Of a DNA stretch of 47,458 bases, positions 6,228 to 14,007 are shown piece after piece (positions within the stretch are counted from its first letter, which is position 1; each line of letters begins with the position of its first letter). The position numbers and the translations under genes were made by a program. Origin of the DNA: an uncultured Paraglaciecola sp. (lineage in GTDB: Bacteria; Pseudomonadota; Gammaproteobacteria; Enterobacterales; Alteromonadaceae); assembly GCF_937123705.1 (NCBI RefSeq), contig NZ_CAKZKO010000122.1:1-47458 (forward strand), written 5' to 3'. A model generated the notes under the pieces. The model ran no database searches. It saw only the letters and a list, made by a program, of their open reading frames with translations, and was not told the origin of the DNA.

Positions 6228-7765
6228 CTGCTGAATATGCTTCTATTGATCGAATGCTCTCAGAGGATGCAGCGGATCTCTCGGATGATCCGTTGGAATG
6301 GGTGCGCTATGCATTTCCGTGGGGACAAGGCGAACTCTCAGGGCACGACGGTCCAGACACTTGGCAACGGGATTGGCTTAGTGACCTTGGCAGAGCCATA
6401 CGATCCAGAGACTTTGACGGGATTAATCCTGTCATGCCGTACATGGCGTCCACAACGTCCGGTCACGGAGTAGGTAAATCTGCGCTCACTGGCATGGTGG
6501 CTGGCTTTCTTCTGTCCACCAGACCACACTCCAAAGGTCGTGTATCGGCCAACTCAATCCCACAACTCCAAACAACAACGTGGCAAGAAATAGCCAAGTG
6601 GTGCGGTCTTATGATCACGGCGCGCTGGTTCCGTATCACGTCTGGTCGTGGCGCGCTTAAGATCGTCAACAAGGTACATGATGATTGGCGCATTGACGGC
6701 ATGGCGTGGGACGCAAGTCGCCCGGCTGCGTTTGCAGGTCTTCACGCGGCCAATTCATCGCCATGGTATTTGTTTGATGAGGCCTCTGAGATACCTCAGA
6801 ACATACTGGAGACGGCACAGGGCGCGTTGACGGATGGAGAGCCGTTCTTTTTCATGTTCTCCAACCCGACACAGCCAACCGGGTTTTTCTATGAGAGCCA
6901 TCATGGGGAAATGCGCAAGCGGTTCAAGACGTTCCAAATAGACAGCCGGACCGCTAAGATGACAAACAAAGAGTTGATTAATCAGTGGATCGAAGACAGA
7001 GGACTTGAGAGCGATTTTGTCAAGGTCCGGGTGCTAGGAGAATTTCCAATGACTGGTGATAGACAATTTATAGATGGTCATTTGGTCGATAACGCAGCAA
7101 ACCCATTATTGGAACCCAGCTTCGTTGCGACAGATCCTGTTATTCTTGGTGTTGACGTGGCCAGATTTGGTGATGACGAGAGCACGATTTACATCAGGCG
7201 GGGTCGAGATTGCCGCCATCACCCGTACAAGATATTCAACAAAGTAGATACATTTCAACTCTCACTGGAGATAAAACGAATAGCTGATGACATATTGCCA
7301 GACGCAATAAACATTGATGCAGGTCCGGTTGGCTCTGGTGTGATTGATAATCTAGTTAATTGGGGTGTTCCTAATGTTCACGAAATTAACTTCGGGGGCA
7401 CATCACCTAATTCAGAATATGCTGACATGGCCACATACATGATGGGCGAGGCGCGGGAGTGGTTAAAGAAAGAAGGCGCAGCGATACCAAACGATCCTGT
7501 GCTTATTCGTCAGTTGAAAGTTCGAAAATACGGTATGGTACAGGGTAGAAGGTTCACGCAGTACAAAATCGAGAGTAAAGACGACATGAAAACGGAGGCA
7601 ATCAAAAAAGGCATGACAGGCGCAGGTGAAGGAAGCCCAGACAGAGCGGATGGGTTCTGCCTCACATTCGCAACTCCTGTTGGCAGACGTAGGGTGGCAA
7701 CCACGCGTGCAGAAATGACTGGAGAAAGTGAAGATGACGTGATAGGGCAGGATTACGACCGATAA
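6224..7765 (+). CDS. Terminase large subunit (packaging ATPase-nuclease), 513 aa
   Basis: This is the motor that pumps DNA into the prohead and cuts it. The N-terminal ATPase has Walker A GHGVGKS at 80-86 and Walker B LFDEAS with Asp185-Glu186. The C-terminal RNase H-like nuclease shows the acidic metal ligands Asp311 (in VDVARFGDDES), Asp365 (in NIDAGPVGSG) and Asp473/Asp476 (in DRADGF). The length is normal for the family. Translation begins at GTG 6224 in an overlapping GTGA. The class is of the type found in BPP-1-like podoviruses rather than T7, but cut mode (headful or sequence-specific) cannot be told from the sequence. Confidence 0.93.
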   Translation: MTAEYASIDRMLSEDAADLSDDPLEWVRYAFPWGQGELSGHDGPDTWQRDWLSDLGRAIRSRDFDGINPVMPYMASTTSGHGVGKSALTGMVAGFLLSTRPHSKGRVSANSIPQLQTTTWQEIAKWCGLMITARWFRITSGRGALKIVNKVHDDWRIDGMAWDASRPAAFAGLHAANSSPWYLFDEASEIPQNILETAQGALTDGEPFFFMFSNPTQPTGFFYESHHGEMRKRFKTFQIDSRTAKMTNKELINQWIEDRGLESDFVKVRVLGEFPMTGDRQFIDGHLVDNAANPLLEPSFVATDPVILGVDVARFGDDESTIYIRRGRDCRHHPYKIFNKVDTFQLSLEIKRIADDILPDAINIDAGPVGSGVIDNLVNWGVPNVHEINFGGTSPNSEYADMATYMMGEAREWLKKEGAAIPNDPVLIRQLKVRKYGMVQGRRFTQYKIESKDDMKTEAIKKGMTGAGEGSPDRADGFCLTFATPVGRRRVATTRAEMTGESEDDVIGQDYDR

Positions 7766-7783
7766 CAATTGGAGAGATTATCC

Positions 7784-7990
7784 ATGTGCATCCAAGGCCT
7801 TTTAGGCGGAAGTAATCCAGAAATTCCTGCACCACAACAAATCCGAACACCTCCACGGATTGTGGACACAGAGGTTAAACAGGCGCGTGACGATACGAAG
7901 CGGAAGGCACGTGCCGCGACAGGATCGGCATCAACTGTTCGCACTTCGGACAAGCCCACATCTACTGGCAAAGTATTACTCGGCCAGTAA
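7784..7990 (+). CDS. Small structural-module protein, 68 aa
   Basis: I chose ATG 7784, preceded by GGAGAGATTATCC; an in-frame TTG at 7769 would bury the ribosome binding site. The protein begins MCIQGLLGGSNPEIPAPQQI and continues as a basic, Ala/Lys-rich stretch (KRKARAATGSAST) ending in TGKVLLGQ. Short proteins of this pattern lie just before the portal gene in many podovirus genomes. Its role is not established here. The gap to the portal gene is three bases. Confidence 0.65.
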   Translation: MCIQGLLGGSNPEIPAPQQIRTPPRIVDTEVKQARDDTKRKARAATGSASTVRTSDKPTSTGKVLLGQ

Positions 7991-7993
7991 GTC

Positions 7994-9742
7994 ATGATAG
8001 GCGATAAACCATCCAGCTCGGATCTCCCGGCTCCTGCCCTGCTTTTTTTCCACACAAAGCGAGCGCAGTTCAATGACAAGCGCGAACAGATGTCGCAGGA
8101 GCGTAACGAGTTCCTAGAGGACTGGAAGGGTATCGGTGATCATGTACGGACAAGGCGGGGAAAACGCCTTAGTAAATCCAATCGCAAGAACACACGAAAC
8201 AAAGCAATCCTGAACGAAACAGGGATATTTAATAGCCGTGTACTTGGCGCTGGCATGATGGGCGGCGTAGCATCACCATCCAGACCGTGGGTTAAACTCA
8301 CCACACCAAATTCGGATCTGAACGAGATCAAGGCTGTCAAGTTGTGGCTGGATAAAGCTCAAAGAGTGTTCTATCGCATACTGGCCGGGTCGAATTATTA
8401 TGGAACCCGTCATAGATCCTTTCGCGATATGGGGGACTTTGGCCAAGGCCCAATGCTGATTGATGAGGATGCAGAGGACGTTATCAACTCCTACGTAAGT
8501 CCCGCTGGTGAGTACCTGTTGGGGGTTGACCATCGCGGTAGGAGGGACACTCTGTATCGTGAAATGTCGATGACCGTCTTGCAGATCGTCACGAAGTTCG
8601 GTCGCAACGCTCCGCGTGAGGTGTTGGAGAAATATGATCGTGGAGAGTATCAGGCTCCGTTTGAGGTAATCCACGTAATCGAACCAAACATAAGGCAGAT
8701 CAAAGGCCAGCTTGGTCCGCTGGGTATGCCGTTTTTGAATTTGTATTATTGCGAAGGTGTCGAGGATGGTGATGCCAACTCCATCATGCAGACGCGAGGG
8801 TATCACGAGATGCCGTTTTCCTCGCCACCATGGGAAGTGGACGGACAGCTTGACGCATACGGAGATGGCTGTGGAGCGTTGATCTTACAGGCGTCCAAGT
8901 CGCTACAGGCGTTGGAGAAGCGTAAGGGACAGATCGTTGATAAGCTGGCCGTGCCACCAACGCAGGCTCCGGCGTCTATCAAAGGCAAGAGCAAGATTGA
9001 TCACGCTCCGGGCAAGAACACATGGTATCCAGATCAGGCGCAAGGGCAAGGCGGGGCTGGCCACGGGCCAATCACTCCTCTGTACAAGATCGATCCAAAC
9101 TCCTTGACGGTGCTTTCCGCTGAGGAGCAAGCCATCGTTAATCGTATGGATCGTGGTTATTTCGTTGATCTGTTTTTGATGGTGTCTCGTGACGACAGAA
9201 GAAACCAAACAGCAACGGAGGTTGTAGAGAAACATGAAGAAAAACTGATTGCACTTGGCCCGGTACTTGAGAACACACACTCAGAGGGTCTGGATTACGA
9301 AGTCCGCAGGATCTTTAATATTGCAGCGCGTGGTGGGGCAATTCCTCCTCCACCAAAGGAAATGGATGGGTCACCTCTGAAGGCAGAGTACACATCGATC
9401 CTCGCCGTAGCTCAGCGTGCCATTGGCGTTGGCCAGATCGAACGGTATTCCGGGTTCCTTGGCAATCTCGCTGCGGGTGATCCTCAAGTTATGGATAAAT
9501 GGGATAGAGATCAGACAGTGGACGAATACACGGATGCGCTGGGTGTACCAGCGTCCATGGTTCGTAGTGATGATGAAGTGGAACAACTGCGTAAGCAAAG
9601 GGCGCAGAAAGAACAGCAAGACGAAAGCATGAGCCAAGCCATGGTAGCCGCAGAAGGCGCAAAAGTATTGAGTGAGGCAGACACGTCTCGCGATAGCAAT
9701 TTGCTCGCGGATATATTGGGTGGTAGTGTCGGCAGGGTATAG
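7994..9742 (+). CDS. Portal protein (head-to-tail connector), 582 aa
   Basis: This is the dodecameric portal ring through which DNA enters and leaves the head, of the podovirus head-to-tail connecting family. The length is normal. Recognisable blocks are the N-terminal helix KREQMSQERNEFLEDWKGI, the SRPWVKLTTPN segment, ending with the helical PLKAEYTSILAVAQRA and the acidic/Gln-rich tail. It starts at ATG 7994. It follows terminase, the usual order, and precedes a Bbp19-like gene by two bases. Confidence 0.9.
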   Translation: MIGDKPSSSDLPAPALLFFHTKRAQFNDKREQMSQERNEFLEDWKGIGDHVRTRRGKRLSKSNRKNTRNKAILNETGIFNSRVLGAGMMGGVASPSRPWVKLTTPNSDLNEIKAVKLWLDKAQRVFYRILAGSNYYGTRHRSFRDMGDFGQGPMLIDEDAEDVINSYVSPAGEYLLGVDHRGRRDTLYREMSMTVLQIVTKFGRNAPREVLEKYDRGEYQAPFEVIHVIEPNIRQIKGQLGPLGMPFLNLYYCEGVEDGDANSIMQTRGYHEMPFSSPPWEVDGQLDAYGDGCGALILQASKSLQALEKRKGQIVDKLAVPPTQAPASIKGKSKIDHAPGKNTWYPDQAQGQGGAGHGPITPLYKIDPNSLTVLSAEEQAIVNRMDRGYFVDLFLMVSRDDRRNQTATEVVEKHEEKLIALGPVLENTHSEGLDYEVRRIFNIAARGGAIPPPPKEMDGSPLKAEYTSILAVAQRAIGVGQIERYSGFLGNLAAGDPQVMDKWDRDQTVDEYTDALGVPASMVRSDDEVEQLRKQRAQKEQQDESMSQAMVAAEGAKVLSEADTSRDSNLLADILGGSVGRV

Positions 9743-9744
9743 CC

Positions 9745-10002
9745 GTGACCACAGACGCTGAGAAACTTGAACAAGACAAGATAGACACTCGCGAAGCGTT
9801 GGCCATTGACGGTATGCGCGAAGCTCTCTCCACATTGCAGGGCCGTGCATACATCTGGACCACTCTGGAGGGTGCTGGTTTTATGCAGCGAGTGCTGCCA
9901 GAGAACTCAGATAAATACAATCATGCGCACGCAGAATTTGAGCGCCTTCTGCTGTGCGATAGAGATAATGCGCTCCTCATGATCAAGGAGAATAACTCAT
10001 GA
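9745..10002 (+). CDS. Bbp19-like protein, 85 aa
   Basis: This small helical protein resembles the Bbp19 family named from Bordetella phage BPP-1 and found between portal and scaffold genes in many podoviruses. Typical features are a helix with an aromatic turn (GRAYIWTTLEGAGF), then a short loop and EFERLLLCDRDNALLMI. The start is GTG 9745, two bases after the portal stop. It overlaps the scaffold start by four bases (ATGA). The molecular role in the family is not known to me. Confidence 0.7.
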   Translation: MTTDAEKLEQDKIDTREALAIDGMREALSTLQGRAYIWTTLEGAGFMQRVLPENSDKYNHAHAEFERLLLCDRDNALLMIKENNS

Positions 10003-10844
10003 ATAATCTCATTAGAAACCTGTATTCAGGTACAGCCTTGTTTGGCCCAATGATTACCTACGAGGGGGAAGACGAAAGCGGCTCAGGCGAAACAGGAGCT
10101 GGGGAGGGTGTCGGTCTGGGCGGCGAAACGTTTTCAGAGGACGGAGAAGATAAAGACGGCGAAACCAAAGATGGGGATGACGGCGAAGCGTCTGAAGCCA
10201 AGTCGGGAGAGCAGGACGGCGACGATGATGGCGACGACAAATCCGGGGATGGCGATGATGATCTGGACGAAGATTACGTGGATGATCCCGACAAGACCGA
10301 GGAGGAAAACGCTGAGGCCAGAGCGGCCCACGAAAAAGAGCGAGAGGAAAAAAAGAAAACTGCTGAGGAGGATGAGGATGCTCTGAAGGCAGAAGACTAC
10401 ACCATCGAAACACCGGACGGGTTCCAGCTCGATACGGAAATTGAAACGGAGTTCCGAACGTTCGCTGAGGAGCGCAAGATGTCGCAGGAGGACGTTGATA
10501 CACTCGTCACCATGCAGCGGAAGATGCAGGAAAAAGCCGCCGTTGCACATGCCACTCAGATCAAAGAGTGGGGGCAGGAGCTGAAGGCTGACAAAGTGGT
10601 TGGTGGTCCGAACTACAATAAAACCATCAACGCCGGTATCAAGGTTGTCGAAGACGTTTTCGTGCCCTTCGATAAGAATTTCAAGGCCATATTAAATCAA
10701 ACTGGGTTTGGTGTTTATCCTCCGTTCGTTAAGGGAATGGCACGCCTTGGAGAGATGATGAGTGAGGCTGGTATCATCACAGGGAAAGAGACACAGGCGG
10801 AACAAACACACGAGGAAATCCTGTACGGAAATAGCGAGGAATAA
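9999..10844 (+). CDS. Scaffolding protein, acidic, 281 aa
   Basis: This is the likely internal scaffold for prohead assembly. Residues about 20-110 are extremely acidic and low in complexity (runs of Asp, Glu, Gly), and residues 110-125 are charged helix (HEKEREEKKKTAEEDEDALK). The C-terminal half is folded: a coiled-coil-like part (MSQEDVDTLVTMQRKMQEKA) and a conserved end (FGVYPPFVKGMARLGEMMSE) typical of scaffolds that contact the capsid protein. It lies directly upstream of the major capsid gene. It has no visible protease motif. Confidence 0.8.
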   Translation: MNNLIRNLYSGTALFGPMITYEGEDESGSGETGAGEGVGLGGETFSEDGEDKDGETKDGDDGEASEAKSGEQDGDDDGDDKSGDGDDDLDEDYVDDPDKTEEENAEARAAHEKEREEKKKTAEEDEDALKAEDYTIETPDGFQLDTEIETEFRTFAEERKMSQEDVDTLVTMQRKMQEKAAVAHATQIKEWGQELKADKVVGGPNYNKTINAGIKVVEDVFVPFDKNFKAILNQTGFGVYPPFVKGMARLGEMMSEAGIITGKETQAEQTHEEILYGNSEE

Positions 10845-10864
10845 GCAGGGGGTCCGTTTTTGGA

Positions 10865-10920
10865 CGTTGTAACTAGTCGTTCGCTGTTATACGGGTGCTA
10901 ACAGCGAACGACGCTACAAA
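10865..10920 (+). promoter_or_regulatory. Large RNA hairpin in the leader of the major capsid gene
   Basis: A perfect 14-base-pair stem joins GTCGTTCGCTGTTA (10876-10889) to TAACAGCGAACGAC (10899-10912) around a nine-base loop. It can extend below an internal loop by TTGTA (10867-10871) with TACAA (10915-10919). No run of T follows, so it is not a standard terminator. A stability or RNA-processing element that raises capsid mRNA relative to the upstream transcript is a reasonable reading. The left arm overlaps the 12-mer TTGTAACTAGTC, which also occurs at 34580-34591. Confidence 0.75.
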
Positions 10921-10940
10921 CGCAACAAGGGACTATTCAG

Positions 10941-12005
10941 ATGGCCACAGTCGGCAACACCTATCTTAATCTCGTGGATACAATGAAATCCACGCAGGAT
11001 GGCAAAACCCACGCGGCAATCATCGAATTGCTCATGCAAAACACAGGCATCCTTGACGATGCCGTAGCGGTGGCTTGTAACAATGGTAACAAGCACAAGC
11101 ACACAATCCGCACAAAACTCCCGTCAAATGCTTGGGGCGCTCTTTATCAAGGTATCCCGCAATCCAAATCTGCCAAGCAACAGGTTGAAGACACAACCGG
11201 CTTCCTCGAAGCTGCGTCTGCCGTTGATACTCGCATGGGCGAGGTTACCTCTGGCGGATTGCTCAATTCGGTTCGGTTATCTGAGGCGGCGGCCCACGCA
11301 GAGAGTATGGCTCAAGAGGCGGCAACCGGCCTATTCTATCACGACACGGCGACCACGCCGGAGAAATTCAAAGGACTTGACGCCCGTTACGGCCAGCTAG
11401 CTACCTTCGGGGAAGGCAACCAGATCGTTGATGCTGGCGGTATTGGGTCCGACAACACATCAATCTATTTTGTGACATGGGGTGAAGACACTACCCATCT
11501 CATTTATCCTGCCGGAGCGACCGCTGGTCTGAAACGTGAGGACCACGGCAAACAGCGCGCGTTGGATGCGAATGGCAATCCTTATTACATTTTTGAGGAA
11601 ACATTCCGCTGGCATCTTGGTCTGGCCATTGCCGACTACCGCTACAATTCCCGGATTGCGAATATTGATGTATCCAATCTGATCGCAGATCCTACAAGCA
11701 TCGACGGTGCTGGTACGAGTATCTACGATGTGATGCGTAAGGCATTCTACAAATTGCAGAGCCGCCGCGCCAATCGCGCTGGCAACAACATGAAAAACCA
11801 AGCTGGCAAAATTCGCCAACTGGCTATCTACTGCAACTCGGATGTTCTGGAAGCGCTGGATGCAGTCGGAACCAACTCGGGAGCGAATGATAATTTTGTT
11901 CGCCTCCGTCCAATGGAGATCCAAGGTGAGGAAGTCCTTACCTATCGCGGCATTCCAATCCGCGAAACGGACGCCCTTCTAAACACTGAGGCTCGCGTCG
12001 TTTAA
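10941..12005 (+). CDS. Major capsid protein, 354 aa
   Basis: This is the main shell protein, identified by its place (portal, scaffold, capsid, cement order) and by its resemblance to the BPP-1-type podovirus coat proteins (HK97 fold expected). It begins MATVGNTYLNLVDTMKSTQD and contains the domain turns EVTSGGLLNSVRLSEAAAHA and MKNQAGKIRQLAIYCNSDV; it ends YRGIPIRETDALLNTEARVV. No N-terminal delta domain is evident, which fits with a separate scaffold. The start is ATG 10941 with AAGGGA upstream, just after the large leader hairpin. Confidence 0.88.
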   Translation: MATVGNTYLNLVDTMKSTQDGKTHAAIIELLMQNTGILDDAVAVACNNGNKHKHTIRTKLPSNAWGALYQGIPQSKSAKQQVEDTTGFLEAASAVDTRMGEVTSGGLLNSVRLSEAAAHAESMAQEAATGLFYHDTATTPEKFKGLDARYGQLATFGEGNQIVDAGGIGSDNTSIYFVTWGEDTTHLIYPAGATAGLKREDHGKQRALDANGNPYYIFEETFRWHLGLAIADYRYNSRIANIDVSNLIADPTSIDGAGTSIYDVMRKAFYKLQSRRANRAGNNMKNQAGKIRQLAIYCNSDVLEALDAVGTNSGANDNFVRLRPMEIQGEEVLTYRGIPIRETDALLNTEARVV

Positions 12006-12007
12006 TC

Positions 12008-12030
12008 GGCGCGGACTTCCGCCTTTCTTC
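12008..12030 (+). terminator. Weak terminator or attenuator after the capsid gene
   Basis: A short G+C stem (GCGG 12011-12014 with CCGC 12019-12022, loop ACTT) lies three bases after the capsid stop and is followed by CTTTCTTC. The stem is only four to five pairs, so at most partial termination is expected, which would lower expression of downstream genes relative to the capsid. Confidence 0.4.
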
Positions 12031-12048
12031 TAACGGGAACCAAAAGAA

Positions 12049-12474
12049 ATGATCTTCGATAAAACCCTACAGTTCAGCGATGCGCAGGCGATTACAGCTA
12101 CCGCTGTCTCTACCAACGTCATCGACCTTGGAGCAAATGACGCGCCTCACGGTGAAACAGCCGGACCGGCTCGCGACATTGCTGTCGGTATGGAGATCCC
12201 TCTGGCGGTTCAAGTTGTTGAAACTTTTCTCACACTCACATCGTTGGCCATCGTTTTGCAGGCGTCTGCCGCTGAAAACATGTCATCGCCGACAGAGATC
12301 ACCATCGCAGATATTGCGGTAGCGGATCTTGTTGCTGGCAAAACCCTGCCGTACCCAACCTTCCCGGAAGGCGTTAGTGGTCGGTATATGCGATTGAATT
12401 ATGTCGTTACTGGCTCGGACGCAACGGCTGGTAAGATCACAGCAGGAGTTGTGGCCGCAGCCAACAGCCGATAA
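12049..12474 (+). CDS. Bbp16-like capsid cement (decoration) protein, 141 aa
   Basis: This protein strengthens the capsid shell in BPP-1-like phages. It matches the Bbp16 family pattern: N-terminal MIFDKTLQFSDAQAITATAV, then STNVIDLG, a central beta-rich part (PLAVQVVETFLTLTSLAIVL) and the end GRYMRLNYVVTGSDATAGKI. The length and the position directly after the major capsid gene are as expected for the family. All-beta composition and no cysteines fit an extracellular capsid-surface protein. Confidence 0.82.
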   Translation: MIFDKTLQFSDAQAITATAVSTNVIDLGANDAPHGETAGPARDIAVGMEIPLAVQVVETFLTLTSLAIVLQASAAENMSSPTEITIADIAVADLVAGKTLPYPTFPEGVSGRYMRLNYVVTGSDATAGKITAGVVAAANSR

Positions 12475-12511
12475 GGCTGGAAGTGTAAACACCTCCAACT
12501 GAGAGAGAACA

Positions 12512-13003
12512 ATGGATAAGCAAACTATCGAAGCCGCATTAGCTGGTCTTGACCCTAATAAGGATGAGGACTGGAATGACAACGGCTCACCATCTGTCGC
12601 TGCGGTTCAACGTGTAGCGCAGAACTCAGAAATTCGCGCTGCTCATATCAAAGAACATGCTCCAGATTTTGAGCGTCCGGCTCACACATCTGGCGGATCA
12701 TCTGACAAGAATACGCAGGCAGCGGCTAGGGACACTCAGCCACCACAACCTCCAGAGGTTGCAGAGACCGAAGGCATGTCAGTGTTTGACCGAAAGCAAA
12801 AGGCCAAACAGGCAGAGGTTGAAGATCACCCTAATTACGTCAAGAATGTTCGGATGATGACCATCGCAAAAGGCGTATATGGCGGGGGTGTCCGCAGCAC
12901 TGGTGAGGTCTTCACGTTTACCGGCATCAAAGGTTCTTGGCATCGCCCGGCGACGAAAGATGAATGCAAGGGTTATGACAAGTGGCTGAGAGATCAGCAG
13001 TAA
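12512..13003 (+). CDS. Hypothetical structural-module protein, 163 aa
   Basis: This starts at ATG 12512 after GAGAGAGAACA. The N-terminus (ALAGLDPNKDEDWNDNGSPS) is of a type often found in proteins beside podovirus capsid genes. Residues about 55-95 are polar and low in complexity. The C-terminal part (GVYGGGVRSTGEVFTFTGIK) resembles a small beta barrel that forms the end of several phage proteins. It ends before a strong terminator at 13031. A minor head role is inferred from context. Confidence 0.65.
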   Translation: MDKQTIEAALAGLDPNKDEDWNDNGSPSVAAVQRVAQNSEIRAAHIKEHAPDFERPAHTSGGSSDKNTQAAARDTQPPQPPEVAETEGMSVFDRKQKAKQAEVEDHPNYVKNVRMMTIAKGVYGGGVRSTGEVFTFTGIKGSWHRPATKDECKGYDKWLRDQQ

Positions 13004-13030
13004 GCTCATTCAATATATCGAGTTCACAAG

Positions 13031-13064
13031 GGCGGTTGGCTTAGGGCCTGCCGCCTTTTTCTTT
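13031..13064 (+). terminator. Intrinsic terminator
   Basis: GGCGG (13031-13035) pairs with CCGCC (13051-13055), with an inner GGC/GCC pair and a TTAGG loop, followed by TTTTTCTTT. It sits between the 163-residue gene and the next structural gene, so it would separate or attenuate head-protein and tail-protein transcription. Confidence 0.75.
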
Positions 13065-13074
13065 GGAGGATCTG

Positions 13075-13404
13075 ATGGCTAAAATGATTAACATGGCTCG
13101 CACCAAGGCGGAGCGCAAAAAAGAGGCGGACCGTTGGAAAACGGATACACCAGAAAACACGCCAGATTATCCATATGGCCTATCCATCAGTTTGGAGGAG
13201 GTTGATGTCACCAAGCTAGGACTAGAGGACTGTGAGGCGGATGACGTTCTTGAGCTTGTCAGTGAGGCCACAGTGACCACTGCAACATCACATACCATCA
13301 ACGGCAAGAAGCGGAGAAGCCTGACTATTCAACTCCGAAAACTATCGGTGGCCAAACCAGAGAAAAAACTGGACTTGAGCGCGACACTCTATCCAAAGGA
13401 ATAA
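13075..13404 (+). CDS. Capsid-staple-like minor protein, 109 aa
   Basis: I chose ATG 13075 with GGAGG five bases upstream; the TTG at 13063 would lie in the terminator tail. The N-terminus is basic (MARTKAERKKEADRW). The block PDYPYGLSISLEEVDVTKLG, followed by a strand-rich part and LTIQLRKLSV, resembles small proteins called capsid staples in some podoviruses and siphoviruses. That name is a tentative family match; a structural role is supported by position between cement and tail genes. Confidence 0.6.
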   Translation: MAKMINMARTKAERKKEADRWKTDTPENTPDYPYGLSISLEEVDVTKLGLEDCEADDVLELVSEATVTTATSHTINGKKRRSLTIQLRKLSVAKPEKKLDLSATLYPKE

Positions 13405-13407
13405 GCC

Positions 13408-14007
13408 ATGCAAATTGATGTAGTCCGTATCTGCAACATGGCCCTCAGAAATGTTGGCGCGAAGAACATATCATCCCTCGAACAACCCGGCAAAGAGGCG
13501 GTGACCTGTAAGGACAATTACGACATAGCGCGCCTGACTACGCTGGAAGGAGCGCTGTGGAATTTTGCGTCTGGCTGGCGTCTGGGCGTCAAGCTGGAAG
13601 TCGACCCTAAACCTCCGTGGTGTTATGTCTATTCATACCCAAATGAAGCTCTGAAGGTATTCAGGATACTGCGATCCAGTGTCCACGATCCGCTCATCCC
13701 CATGGAGGTTACGGATAGGATGGACGGAACGCCCGGCAAGATAATCCAAACCAACCAGTTGACACCAGTGTTTGAGTTCACGGTCGATAAGGAGGACGTA
13801 TCGACGTTCTCATGGGAATTTATCCGCGCACTGTCATGGCAGCTATCTTCGCTCATATGTATGCCGTTGACCAAAAATGTGAAGCTGTTGGAAAAGTGCG
13901 AGAAGAATGCAGTCATGTACACTAGCATCGCAGAGGCGAGCACTATGAACGAGCAAGAGCCGGAGCCGGACGGTTACGGTTTTTACCATGATGCACGGGA
14001 TCAGTAA
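13408..14007 (+). CDS. Tail tubular protein A (head-tail adaptor, T7 gp11-like), 199 aa
   Basis: This is the adaptor that connects portal and tail nozzle in short-tailed phages. Typical features are the N-terminal VVRICNMALRNVGAKNISSL, the segment TLEGALWNFASGWRLGV around residue 50, and the Pro/Trp turn PPWCYVYSYPNEAL; the C-terminal helix (FIRALSWQLSSLICMPL) is also family-like. The length is close to T7 gp11 (about 196). The end overlaps the start of the nozzle gene by one base. Confidence 0.85.
   Translation: MQIDVVRICNMALRNVGAKNISSLEQPGKEAVTCKDNYDIARLTTLEGALWNFASGWRLGVKLEVDPKPPWCYVYSYPNEALKVFRILRSSVHDPLIPMEVTDRMDGTPGKIIQTNQLTPVFEFTVDKEDVSTFSWEFIRALSWQLSSLICMPLTKNVKLLEKCEKNAVMYTSIAEASTMNEQEPEPDGYGFYHDARDQ

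Noticed and set aside
10054..10550. Long minus-strand open frames opposite the scaffold gene
   Set aside because: They are shadows of the acidic low-complexity scaffold; Pro/Arg/Ser-rich composition and no ribosome binding site.
13031..13064. Promoter within the gap before the 109-residue gene
   Set aside because: The dominant signal is a stem with T-run; no -35/-10 pair with usual spacing was visible.
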